A stretch of DNA of 64,000 nucleotides. Origin: Ignelater luminosus. Lineage: Eukaryota > Arthropoda > Insecta > Coleoptera > Elateridae. The notes below the pieces were generated by a model. That model did no database searches and was not told the DNA's origin. It was given only the letters and a program-made list of their open reading frames with translations. The DNA lies in contig VTPC01002498.1 in the NCBI GenBank assembly GCA_011009095.1, forward strand, positions 1 to 64,000. The letters are read 5' to 3'. This document shows, in pieces, positions 1 to 12,284 of this stretch (positions within the stretch are counted from its first letter, which is position 1; the number at the start of each line of letters is the position of its first letter). The translations under genes and the position numbers were made by a program.

Positions 1-3000
1 TTTTTTCACAACTGACATTGATTATGCTAAGCCATTTCTAATAAAAGACCACAAGGGAAAATTAAATAAATGCTGTTTGCGAGTTCTTATAAGTTTTACC
101 TTAACAATTTAGATTTCATATCTGACCTAACAAAAGACGCGTTTATCATGACGTTAAAGTGATTCTTCTCACGTCTTGGATATTTCTGTATATTCTCTTA
201 CAATGTTACCCATTCAAATTTAAGAAATTTTCAGATCAATAGCGTAGTGACTTAGCGGATTACTTTTCTCAATATCTAAAAACCTAAACGATTTAGATTC
301 TTTGACTCCGGTTTACTTCCTATCTTATATTATCACTGTGCTAGCTTAAAGAGATCCCAATTGGCCGACTTACTAGATACTAACATATACAGCAATGTCA
401 GTAACACCTTTGAAAGCAATGGCGGAGGGTAAAGGAAATCTTTCTCCGAATTCCAAAAGAAAATTAAATGGAAGAAGCAATAAGTCAAGTTAACATTAGA
501 GATTATAGTCCTCATTAAAGACGACAACTCACCGCCTTTGTTTTGAGAACTTGATCAGGTGATCCATATAGCTGTACAAACATCCCATGGTGACAACAAG
601 CGTTCGTTTTCAAAGCTCCGTCTTCAAGGAGATATTGGAACTGCACGTCATCTTTGTAGTGTGTACTTTATTATTTGCAGTTTTGTAAAATCATTATTAC
701 TAGAGTATTGGGGAACGAAATGGCTCAAAAGGTAGTTTAGCATTCTTACTTTCTCAAATGCATTTTCTAACTGCTGCAAATAAATGTTTTTTTAGATTAC
801 ATCAGATAAGTTGACTTTAACTGGTTATCACAAAATACCGAAAAGAAGTTGAAAGAAGTTCAAAAGATTTTATGTTAAAATCTTGAGAAGTCGAGATCCA
901 TACATACCACTGAGACAATAATATCGAAAAATTATCCTGTATCTTTATTCGAAGATTTCGATCAAAAAGGTAGAAGTGTTCGAACATTACAGTAAAATCG
1001 TATACGGTACTACTAAATGTTTCCCAAATGTCCAAACAGTACTAAATTAAGTGAAGTACGATAGTCGTTGACGGCATATCAATAAAACGCCTAGACCAAC
1101 AATAGACTGAGGTTATTCTGATATTAATGTAAAAACGCTCTATAGTTTTGAAATTACGATTTCTGTCTTCTTCGAAACAATCCAGCATTCGGGGAGTGTA
1201 CGCAAATCCAAAACTAGCATTATGGTACCTTACTAATAACATGCCAAAACCTAAACAAGATAACATCATTTATTACCAATGATACAGGTGAACAAAAGAA
1301 ATAAGTATGCAGGATTATTTCCAAACTATAGGCATTTGAAAATATGAACAGAATTATAATGACAAAATAAAAAAGATAATATACCGAAGTTCATTTCATG
1401 TTTTTCTAATGATAAAAGTGCATACATCAACAACGTTAAACGTTGCACGACCAACGTCAGATCTCACAACCATGAAGAAATCTGAAATCTCCACGACTAC
1501 CTCGCTAAGGTTAATTCAAAACAGATGCCAAAGTGAATTGCGCATTAGTAGCATTCAGAAATGGCGAAGAGTTATAAAGAGCTCAAAAAAGGTTTCAGAA
1601 AGTGAATTCTCTCTTTAAGTCAAGCTTTACAGTTAACAATATATTGAGGGGCAAGAATAAAGTAAATGAAAAAGATTTATGATATTAGAAGGATCTCAAG
1701 GCAGCAATAGAAGCATCACAACAGAAATAAATAGTTTTATTGGTGCACCGACAGTTACTGACGATAGAAGAAGAGGCTAATATAGTAAAATTGGCATGAG
1801 AAAAGAAGGAGTAAGAAGAAGAGAATTATTATTAAAAATATGGTAGTAAACCAGATACAGGAAGAGCGGGAAAATGATTAGAATATGTCAGTTTAAAGGA
1901 AAAATATTGGAAATCTCTGTCCAGAAGTAGAAATAGGATACCTTGGATAGGAACAGATGTTAGTAAGTCATGAACCTTTTAACTATATTTTAACAGGTTT
2001 AGTATAGAAGATATTCAACTATGTTGTGACTATGGACAAGAAGAGGATACTCCGATGAATTACACATTGGAAAGGGAGTAGCAGTTCGAGAATTATCCGC
2101 AGACATTAGGAAGTTACAAAAAGAGAATGGCTACTGACGATAAGAGAAATGATAAGCAAAGAATTGAGGTGATAAACTCGATTAGCTGAAGGAGTAGTAT
2201 ACGAGTGTAAGAAGTGATAGTAGAAGTAAGGTTAGTGTCTGAAAAATTTTTTTTCCTAGTTTAGCGTAGTGTTGAAAGAGGAGGAGGAGCACGGATGATA
2301 GTTGTTAACGAAAATAGAGAGACCTACACCTTTGCTATACCTCTCTATCCTTACAGACCTTGGCCTACAGTTTTCGTAGGTGAATTATCTGCTTTCCGAG
2401 AAAAACTGTCATGGCATGCCTTGCTAAGACTTTAACTAGACGCAAGCAAGAAGTACTGAAAATGCAACGAGAGAAAAAGTTTTTAACGGATAAATCTGGT
2501 GAGGAACTTTGAGCCATAATGACATGTTACGTGTTATTGAGTGCAGACGATGTGACCAAAGTTCAGAAAAAGGCCAGTCTCTAGAACGTCAATATCTATT
2601 GTTAATACAAATCCGCAAATATTTAAATTGATAACATAACAAGAAATCTCGGATGTGCCGATTAAATTTAAGGTGAAGAGCTTTTCTTATGTTACTTGCC
2701 AAATGCCTGGTATTTTTAATACTGACCTTTACAGTAAACTAATAGTATTGCATTTATTTAGCTTTGTACTTCAAAGATTCGAAAGCGATTGTTTCAATGT
2801 GAAAAGAATGGAAAAGTAGCAAAAGCTAGACGTACTTCTCAAAGGGTAGCTTTACAGTGCTGCATCATCATATTGTCAAATAGACTTAAATACCATTTTA
2901 TACAAGATTACCTTTTACAGAAGGTATAAGAGCACTAAACATCAATTTTAAAGGTTATAAATGTTAGGTGCATTTAATAACGCAATTAATAACCGAGCCG

Positions 3001-6000
3001 TTGATTACCGCTGCAACTATGCACTACAGATTTCAAACACAATTAGATCCCAACCTATCTGTATAAATCTAAATGGTGACTAGTGTTACATGACGACAAT
3101 AATCAAAAATCAATCAAGAATCTTTCAAACAACTTTTGGATTTGGACGGAATCCATATTCTATTAGGACTCAACATTCTGTTCGCTGTAAAATGTAGACT
3201 CTTTGGAAGAGTAGTAAAATGAACTCAAGAAACAAAATCTATAATAATTAGACGGCAATGGTGATAAAACAAAAACTAAGAATTAAAGTACTTGATAACT
3301 CACATGTAAACCATTATGGTGATGGTGGTGTTGGTTGGTACAATTGATCTAGAGATTCTGGAAAGAGGATAGCTGATGTTATTTTATTTCTGTGGCTTTA
3401 TCGATCTTTTTGCTGTGACAGAAGGAGAATTGCAGATACCAAATCATTGAGCGCTGAAACATCAGTTAAGGTATTAAGATATCGGTAATGTTACTTGCTC
3501 TGTCAGATTTCTATGAACAGTTATGAGCAGGGATTGCTTAATTCATTCTCTGCAAATTTTTCTTTTCATTTTCTTGCTAATGTCCAATTGATACAAGTGT
3601 GGCTGTAGTCTACAATTCACCACTCCTGCTTTAGACCATTGCGATGTTCAAAGTGTTTACAACAAACTTGATCTAATACAATTGCAATAAATGTAACTCA
3701 AAATCTCAATAATTTGAAATACCATACCTGTATGAAAAAACGGATGGTAGAAATGAAAGAAACGGTACTGATAGCAAAATTGCTCAACATCTTCTGTTAT
3801 TAAAGATTACTGTTTAAAAGCAAAATAATCTAATCCAGATCCAAATTTTATAAATGTTTCTACCGTGAAAAGTAAATATCGCGATAAACTCAAAAGTGAC
3901 GAAAATGGGTTATTAGATTAAACGATGAAAATGGAATGTTTACAGCTCTCTAAACAACATTTGGCCAAACCAGACAAATGCCGAAATAATCTGTTTAATG
4001 TCTACAGACTAATAAGCTTGATCAGACTAAATCCATTGCTAGCCAGGACTATCATATTGTCAAATTTAACGTAGAATGGTCCATACGTTTGCAGAGAAGA
4101 CTATTCTATAGAGGTTCAGGGTTTATTTTCTGCGAACTCACAAGAAAAGATTGATTTGACAATCAAACGTGGAAACTGGCAGTTGGTAAATCAGAGTTAT
4201 GATTTGAGGTGGGTAGCAGCGACATTATCTTTATTGGTTCGTGGTTGGTTAAAATTCGACAAGTATTTATAATGTATTTTTACTATTCTATATGACAGGA
4301 ATGGCAAAAAACCCAAAGATGGTCTTGTTATTGGAGATGATTATCGTACATATTTATATAGTACTTCGCACTTTATTTTAAATTGACTTTTTACGTGCCA
4401 TTGACCAATTATGGGATAACAGGAGATTAGTGTTGTAAATTGTTTTAATGAGGCTCTTGTCAGTAAAGATAATAAAAGAAATTAGTAGGTGCCATAGGCG
4501 TTTTGTTTTGGAACGAAGCAAAGTATAGCAGCTTCAAGCCAATCCAGATATTTAGTTCGGCCCAAAAAATCTATTTATTCTATGCTAGTGTATAAATATG
4601 TAAGTCTTATGAAGATTAAAACAGTTCGTTAGTACAAAATTCAGCTAATTATTTTACAAGAAATTAGATGAATTGTGGAAAATTCAAAACGGGTCTGTTA
4701 CCTACGAAATAAATAGCAAACAATTCTATGGACATTTATTACAGGATTAAGAGATAAGTAAAAAGAATAGTCAATAAAAACTGTCAGTTTCTCATCTGTT
4801 TCCACTTTCTAGTAAATTACTTAAGTTTGAAATGCAATTCTTAGGCACGTACGTGAGTTAAGGCCCGTTCGTCTATTCAATAATCCAAAAAACAGTTAAG
4901 CACGTCAGTCAGATTTGTGTTGAAAAATCGTTAGTTCCAAATAACAACCATTCCTAGAAAGCTCATAATAATTACAGCTGTCCAAAGAACATTGTCTTCA
5001 AATTCAATGGCATACAAAAATTTAACTGGAAAATAAACTGCAACACGTAGATTTTTCGATGTGAACATTATCTCTTCCAATAATGTATTTTTATAAAAAA
5101 AGGAGAACCTTAATTTTATTAAAATTTATTCAGACACAGGTTACCATTTGCGAATTTTGTAGAAGTAATTTTATGGGCAGCAATTCTTTAAGTTTCTGTT
5201 TGGATAAACACGTCAAGGTTTTGTGTAGATAAAATTTTAATTTTATTATTATTTCGTGTAATTTTAATTGTATCAAGAGAAAAAAGATTGTTTTAGAAAA
5301 TTAGCATAATTGCCTTTTTCAATTAAAAAGTTTTAGATTTTTACCGAGTGATACCGAATAGAAATGTTCGGACGTTCGTTCCAATAAACAGTGGGTTTAG
5401 GATAAAATAAGAATTAAATCAACCAAGAACTTACCCTGAAAAAGGGTTACAGACATAATCTTGCTGTCGGTCACGTCTGTTCCCTTTTTAAATCTAATTT
5501 CACACAGAAATTTCACGAAAGGATGACCGCATTGTAATTCTTGCTCTAATTTAAATGATTTTGTAAGGTTACAGTCGTTAATACAAATAGGCTTGTGATT
5601 AGTTTAAAATGTAAGAAGAAAAAAATAGTGTTGAAAAACGGTTAACCAATAAAAAAAAGTAATCAGAAGTCAAAATAAAATGCCGTAGAATTTCTCGATA
5701 CGATCAATACCTTTGCAGTCATTAATTCCTGTTATATCAGTTACTTTTTGCTCACTTCAACTTGTTGTGAGATAATTTCCTACCGCATTTTATGCATTTG
5801 TAAAAAAGCATTCCCAGACACGAATGTCTGATAAATTTAAACGCAATAATAGTAGCAATAATACACATGAATTATTATTGTGATACATCTTACGTACAGC
5901 TAATTAAGATATTCAATTTTGCAGCCAATTTAAAATAATTACCGTACTGAAAGTCGACACTACACAAGGAGTATTTGCCGCGAGATAACACTTTTTTTAT

Positions 6001-7600
6001 TAATATTATTAAAGTATGTCATTTTGCTTAGGTGTTCATTTTGTAACCGGAGGGAAGTTTAGTGTTATCAATTCATTAAAGGGATGGTGGAAAAAATATA
6101 GCAGCAACTTCAAAATAAATAACTTTGTAATAAATAATTTAAACAAGAAGTCTTGTTACTACAGCTTCTCCTTAAAGATTAAACGAATTCTTAATCTTTT
6201 ATGTATAAAACACGGTTTTTTTGTTTTCTGTTTTTGTTTGTTCTTATACCAAAAGCGGGTGATCTAGAATTTTAAATTTCAATTTAAAATTTAAATAGCA
6301 AAATAATAATTAAACTGCTTCTTGATGGACTAAGTAGATGAGCTCGATATGCTAGGTATACTTGATGTTAGATATGCTTATAAATTATAATCTAATTGCG
6401 GCCATTTTCTTTCTACTTGATTGTAAAGTAACGTCTGTTAATGGTGACATAAAATTTAGTTAGAAACTGTTTAAAATTCATCTTCGTCTACATTTTCAAA
6501 AATCTTTTTCTTGGAACAATCAGAAGAACATGATATAACTAATACAGAAACCTTTTCCTTTTCTCCCTGTTGTGGAAAATCTATTAGCTGCTATTGTATT
6601 GAAAGCTAATATATTTATGTAATTATTTTTTGATCATAGGTTGTCTCAGAAGAAGGATAAACTCCGACATTTGTATTCTTGGTTTTTGGGTGTCAACAAC
6701 CAAGGAGTCGATCTTGATGTTTTCAAAGCTGGACATTTGAACAGCACTTGGAAATAAATTTCCTCTTTCTCTAGAATCAATGGAAATGTTATGCAATATT
6801 TGATAGTCGTAATTTATTTATCTAATCCAAATCCTTAATGAAAATGTTAGTCAAAATGTTCATTGTCTTTCAATATGAGTAAACTAACAATGTGCATACA
6901 CGATATGTCTGCTTCATTATTTTATTTTTCCAGTAACATTCTGCATGCTTGGAAGCTTAGTTTATTGTTGAGCAAGTGAAACCATCATGTCTAGAAGACC
7001 AGACTGCAATGAATAATTTTCTCATTTACCGTACAAGTATCTTTCCTAATAAAAATTTAAATTTTACAGATTTATTTTTCTATATTATTCAAGGGTTGCA
7101 AATCCTGTTAATTTGCCTGACCATAATGGACTTTTACAATACACTTTGCCAAAATTATTTCTCGTAAAACTGAACCATTTTTATCTCCGAAATTAATTGT
7201 GCTCCCATTCAAAATTAATAACCATGAAAAAAACATGGTTAAATCAGAATATCATGACAACATCTTTCCCGCAGAAAAAGAAAAGAATAGAGACTCTTCC
7301 TTAGAGAATTACTCATTTCCAGTACTACTGCATTCTTCCAGAAACCGTACGAAAAAAAAAACTGAAAATGAAAAGTTTCTGTTATATGGTGTTTGGTTTT
7401 CTAAAATGAGATTCTCATAAAAGATTTGTTCGTAAAGGTATATGATGTGGTATCATGTATCATTTGATGGAGTACTTACTTTGCAAGGAAGGTTCTTACA
7501 AGAGATTCCACTAAATATAACAGCTCTACTAGATAAGAGAATCAAGAATTAATTCTGTATCTTGCAGAAAAATAGATAGTTACTCCTTCTTAATAGTCCA
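1..7600. other. AT-rich non-coding stretch, nothing recognised
   Basis: No open frame here exceeds about 83 codons and none resembles a known family. Between about 1600 and 2300 the + strand is noticeably purine-rich (many gaa/gga/aga runs) with few long T-runs, which differs from the surroundings but carries no open frame. The rest is AT-rich sequence with short homopolymers. I see no RNA gene, terminal repeats or splice-framed exon. It lies upstream of the first exon described at 12.15 kb and is probably intergenic. Confidence 0.5.
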
Positions 7601-7639
7601 TATCATCAGTACCGCGTAGTGCCCAGTAGTGTCTAAAGT

Positions 7640-8247
7640 CTAGACGGTTATGGTTTTTTCGTAATCATCATTTCCTCTTTCTGGAGGCCCTACCGCCCCA
7701 TAAGCTACAACTTGGATTCTCCTTGTATGAGGGCGCAAGTTCCCGGCTTAACATCTTCCTCTCTCTTAGCTCGAAAGGCGTTACACCTTGTGACTGAGAA
7801 TGGCCTGTTGTTTTTGGGTTTTACTCCTCCCGTACTCCTTCTGGGGTTCCGCGTTATTTTCTGCTTTTTGATACTTAATGTTCCAAGACGATGCCTTTTA
7901 TGTCAAAAAAGCTCTGCATTTTTGGAGAGGCTGGTGTTTTCGAAGGCACAGATTGCATCTTTTGCTTCAGGTTGCTATTGGAAGATCCAAGTTTCATCGC
8001 GAGCTATAACACTTTTTAAAAAAACTTGGGTTAAAGATAATAAAGGCATAACCTTTACACAAACATCTTTCAGAAACAGTTTTATTAATTTTTTCTACGT
8101 TTTCATCTGTTCTGAAAGTTGAAGAGCAACCAGAACGTTCGACCATTTCTTAAACCTCTTTTAACATTTTACTACGTTTTGTCGGCGTTTTTTTTTAAAT
8201 TTTATCAGAAATTCCAAATTTATTCGTTGATCGATTTTGTTAGACAT
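7640..8247 (-). pseudogene. Decayed mariner-family transposase fragment
   Basis: On the minus strand an ATG at 8247 opens MSNKIDQRINLEFLIKF, matching the usual N-terminal helix-turn-helix start of mariner transposases. Further in come FRTDENVEKI (the conserved TDENVE linker) and DETWIFQ, which carries the first catalytic aspartate (codon 7996-7998). Then comes FFDIKGIV, a motif that follows the first aspartate by about 50 residues in this family. The pieces are in the right order but in different frames and with internal stops, so it is dead. I could not find the HDNAP box, the third aspartate or terminal inverted repeats, so the copy is truncated or very old. It is much more diverged than the mariners at 22 and 49 kb. 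Mariner origin is likely; subfamily unknown. Confidence 0.6.
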
Positions 8248-8259
8248 TATTTGTTTTTC

Positions 8260-9150
8260 GGCGCACAGTAGAAATAGATCTGTTACAAATGATTCATGTA
8301 GCTGAAGTATTTAAGACATGTTAAACCATGTCCAAAATGATAGGCTTTCCTTGTCATTTCAAGATGTCTCAAGTGGCAACAACAAGAGTGGACTTCCACA
8401 GGATTGCGAAAATCCAGTCTTATTATTTAATGTTATTCAATAGTTATATCACAGTGCTGTCCACCGAGCGATCAACTGTCAAGATGATGTCCCCAACTAC
8501 AACCACAACTGTTTCTGCAACCACCATCATCTAAGATTACTAGCGTTCTGGGTTGGCTTTTCCGCTTGCCGTAACTGGTCTTAATATGGCACTGGTCAAC
8601 CATCAAACTAATCGATTCAAGCCACCTTTTTGAGATGATGCTAAAATGGCTTTCTGTCCCCTTCGATGGTAAAAAAACATGGGAAATCATTATCATCATC
8701 AGTTCACACACCAAAGAGTGAGTAATCAATTCACAAGATTTACGCATTTATTGGTGCCGTAGCAATAGATCACTGGCAGCCCTTACACAAGAGACTTAAC
8801 AGGTTCATGCATTATATATATCTATATCTAAACATATTTCTTCTTGAAAGCTGTGAGAAGTTGCAGAAGTGGGTAGTACTGTTTTGGAGTCTTTTTTCGA
8901 GTATCCAAGTTTTGCTCAAATTTGTATTTTTCATTCTTCTGAAAAGGCCTCGGTCTTTTTAATTCTACAAGAGGTTAAACATTTCTTTACGAAAACTTTT
9001 GATTTAAACTGATAGATCGTTGTTGCTTTGAAAAAATTTCTTACCTCCCTCAGAATAGGGTTAATTTCCCTTTGGGTTAACTCATCTTGACGAGTAAGTG
9101 GAGGATTCTGCTTCAAACAGGCTCCGAAGAGTTTTAGTCTTAGCTATAAC
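8260..9150. other. Non-coding, nothing firm
   Basis: Contains a stretch with many ACC/CAA triplets around 8495-8535 and a 91-codon minus-strand open frame (8472-8747) that I do not recognise and that has no splice or promoter context. No repeat ends could be defined. Confidence 0.35.
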
Positions 9151-9152
9151 AA

Positions 9153-9235
9153 GCAGCGTGGTTGAGTGGTAAACACTCGCTTGGTATTGGGGAGGTCGGG
9201 GTTCGACCTTTTTGAGTACGGTTTTCTATGAAAGA
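9153..9235 (+). repeat. tRNA-derived SINE head with A and B boxes
   Basis: The segment aligns by eye with a tRNA 5' half: TGGTTGAGTGG at 9159-9169 fits the RNA polymerase III A box. It is followed by AACACTCGCTTGG (typical D-arm/anticodon-stem sequence) and then GGTTCGACCTT at 9200-9210, a B box. The A-to-B spacing of about 30 nt is normal for a tRNA-type promoter. The 3' half does not fold back to a tRNA acceptor stem and continues into unrelated sequence, which suggests a SINE rather than a functional tRNA. The SINE body may extend to about 9500, where the sequence becomes T-rich, but its 3' end and target-site duplication could not be fixed. Confidence 0.6.
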
Positions 9236-9499
9236 CCAAAAGAGAAACATCTACGTTATTAACTACCTCTTATTCCAACCTTGCAAGGTCGGAGTCTGCG
9301 GATAGTTTGGCTCCTGTATGATGACACAACCTTAAATTACTTATCTTCTGATTGGCCAAAAGTTTGGGATTTTGGTTTTTGGTCTTACTTGGTTCCAGGC
9401 TAGTTTGGTTCTACAGTCTTTAAACTCTTAGTTTTCCAAACCAGTCTGACTCTGCGTCCTTACTTTTTCCTTTCTTACTATTTCTATTTTTGGCTAAAT

Positions 9500-11690
9500 A
9501 AAAAAGGAGCCTTCGAGTTCCTATAGTGGCTTATCCTTAACGGCAGAGTAAAACACAATGATTTCTTTGTCTTGGAATATGAAGAAGATAATTCTTTGGG
9601 TTAATCTACTTGAAGAACCAAAACAAACTTGAGGAGCCAAAATAGACCTAGTCAAATAATATTACTGGCACGTAAAGTATAGAAATGTGTTTGCTGCAGA
9701 AAAGCATCACCATCCTCACTTAGCTTCTGAAATTTGAAAAATTGTTGTTCTACGAAAAGCCCTGCATTCATGAAGGCGGGTTTAGAATTCAGTTCTCAAA
9801 TACTTTTTAAATCTGACATTTCCTTTGGCCAAAAAGAAACTTTGAGTACCTAATGCTTCAATTTAATTTTAAACGGTGGAAATACCACCTTTATCTACAT
9901 AGGAATCTTTTTCTTTGATCATCGACTTTAAATGAAAGAACTATTTAATTTTCAGCGTTTGAGTTTAGAGACCTTTCACCGTATCTATAAAAATCTTGTA
10001 TGGCTAAATCTGTATCTTTTATTTTCGTACGTGAGTTGACTGTTTTGATCTATACAGAAACGGTTCATCCGAGTAGTTCTTAATAAATTGAAAAGATTGT
10101 AGCTACTAGAGGTGGTCTGGTTATGTTAGTTGTGAAGAAACATCGTAGGCCTTGTCATATACCCAATTTCTATCGGTATGTAAAAATTTTTATTTTAGCA
10201 ATTGGATTGCCTTTAAGTCTATATGACAGTCAAAATTCAACTTTTCATTAGAATTCTATAAGTTTAGGGTACGAATATATTGGCTACAACCTAAATTCAT
10301 GAACTGGCGAATCTGTTTAGATCTCATAGTTTATTATTACAAATAACAAGAATATTCCCTCCTATTCAATCAGCAAAAGAAACTCAAAATTATCTTATGT
10401 GAGAACAGAAATTAAAACTAAATAAGAATTCCAAACCATACAAGCGGTTTCAGAATATCCCAGACAGCAAAAAAGTTGAGTGCGAAGAACTCAACAAAAG
10501 AATCATTTGAAGCACAACAAATATAAACTATAAATCTGATTTATAATAATAACTTGGCATTTCTTACAGACCATCCTGAATTTTGAAGCAGACACATCAG
10601 TAGTGCACATTTAGTAATAAATATTATCAAATGAAAAGAACATTGAAAGTTGCTTGTCCTTATCAATAGTTCCTTACACGAATGAACAAAAATATGCAAA
10701 ACCTTAAACCTATTAAAGAATAAGAAATCATTACCATATGAATTATTTTAAAGACCCTCGGGTAAAGCACAAGATTAGGAATATGCTGTGATTGATCAAA
10801 CATCAGCAAAAATATTTTTGGGGTGGTTAACAAATGTATACAGCCGAGAATAAAAAAAAAACCTAAAATTTACTACGAGTGAGTTGGTAATTTCAGCATT
10901 CTAAAACATCTTGGTAGACTGTCATCTTTGGTTGAAGAAATTCTGATAATTAGAGAAATGAATTTTGTATATTCTTTGCCGGTCAACTTTAAAAAAGTGA
11001 CGATAAGCATTTCGAAGAATAGTATTATTTAATTAAAAGATTACGCCCTTGTCATAAAAATGTTTGGCATTTAGTAAAATTAAAACTAAAACCATATGCT
11101 GTCGTTTTTGTCAAAATCGCTTCAACCTTCAATATTTTAAGGGCAAGGTAATTTTAAACACTGACAAACAAAAAGAAGTTTGTAGATAATCGTTTTGTTC
11201 ACATTTACTATTCAATTTATGTTGGCCTTTCATCTTAAAATGTCTTTACAACTCAATTATTAATTTTTTAAAATAGTCGTTAAGATTGTAGATAGAATAA
11301 ATTAAATTCTTAAAAAGGAAGAAATAGTCAAAATGGAAATTAAAGACAAAAGACGCAAACACCGTTTTTATGCCTAAAATATCCAAAATACATAATCTTG
11401 CAATTAGTGAACACACTGACATGAAATTAAATTAACTAAAACACTCGAACAAAAAATTCCAGAGTTTCTAGTGTAAAACTTCAAGCAAAAAATTACAAGA
11501 TTGATGTTTTGACGATGTGCATGCTTCGGGTAAAGAGTAAAAGTTTGAATAGGTTTTTCGCGAAAAAAGGAAAAACCAAAAAGGGTTAAGTACCTTTTTC
11601 CAAGTATTTCGCATGCAATTTTTGCAAATACCCGCAGTCATCCTGGAAAGAGGGGAAGTAATACAAGGGAGGTATTGTAATGTCTAATGT
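9500..11690. other. AT-rich non-coding stretch upstream of the promoter block
   Basis: No open frame of interest, no recognisable repeat ends and no RNA gene. Composition is uniformly AT-rich until about 11690, where it changes sharply. Confidence 0.45.
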
Positions 11691-12152
11691 GTAACCCGAG
11701 TGCAACCCCTTGCAGTCCCCCCTAGAGAAAGCGTTTCCAGCCGAGCCGGCAGCCGATTTCAACTCGAACTCAACTCAGTTATCCGTATCCGTCTGTGTTG
11801 GTGATGGAAGAGGAGATCCGGATTTTGCCTCTGCGCCAGTTCAGTTTCGAACGCGGTAGGGGAAACTTGTCGATTGCGCTGTTTTCAGCTGAACACCGCT
11901 TTCGAACGGATGTCAACCCTTTTCGCATACGTATCCGTTTTATTTACGTATAGATTTCGCGAAATCCATATGAGTTTCGAATTTAGGATTTAGAAACCCG
12001 AGGATTATATAGTTGATTTATTTTTTTAATTTTTATTTTGTGTTTTAGTGTTATTTTGGTGCATGTGTTTTTATTTTTGTTGTGCGACGGATACCTACAA
12101 TTTTATAAAATAGAGGGAAAGTAGGATTTTGTGTTATTTTTTTAATTATAAC
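11690..12152 (+). promoter_or_regulatory. Probable core promoter and 5' leader of the exon at 12153
   Basis: From about 11690 to 11950 the sequence is clearly richer in G+C and CpG than anything within several kilobases. It holds two copies of the arthropod initiator-like hexamer TCAGTT (11775-11780 and 11841-11846) and no convincing TATA box at the right distance, as expected of an insect initiator promoter. From about 11950 it becomes a T-rich leader without an ATG-initiated long frame and runs into the ATG at 12153. The exact start site and whether the leader is spliced cannot be decided from sequence alone. Confidence 0.5.
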
Positions 12153-12284
12153 ATGGCGGTTTTTTGGCGGTCAGTGATTTGTTTAGCGACCATTTCATCT
12201 TCTATGGCAATTTTTATCGGTGGCGAGCAGGACGTAGGAAGTCCCCTGCGAGTTGCCCAATGTCGTGCTACATGTCTAGAAAGG
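12153..12284 (+). CDS. First coding exon of a secreted cysteine-containing protein (candidate anosmin-1)
   Basis: An ATG at 12153 opens 44 codons that run without interruption to AGG|GTAAGT, a consensus splice donor at 12285, leaving the exon in phase 0. The peptide starts MAVFWRSVICLATISSS: a short charged n-region (Trp-Arg), a hydrophobic core of about 15 residues and small residues around position 19, which together make a signal peptide. After probable cleavage comes a short acidic/polar stretch and then VAQCRATCLER, with two cysteines four residues apart. This resembles the first cysteine box of anosmin-1 (human form has RARCASRCLSLQ), an extracellular-matrix WAP/fibronectin-III protein that acts on FGF signalling and axon or cell guidance. 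That assignment rests on about ten residues and family memory. Seen: exon, signal peptide, donor. Inferred: the identity. Another secreted cysteine-rich protein is possible. No downstream exon was found in the window. Confidence 0.6.

Noticed and set aside
2770-2850. Zinc-knuckle-like stretch (FQCEKNGKVAKARR)
   Set aside because: The histidine and third cysteine of a CCHC knuckle are absent and no neighbouring retroelement domain can be seen.
7712-8122. Longest + strand open frame upstream of the exon (136 codons)
   Set aside because: It is antisense to the decayed mariner transposase; no domain, signal or splice context of its own.
9153-9235. Functional tRNA gene
   Set aside because: A and B boxes are present, but the sequence does not close into an acceptor stem and no proper anticodon arm/T-arm pairing follows the B box.
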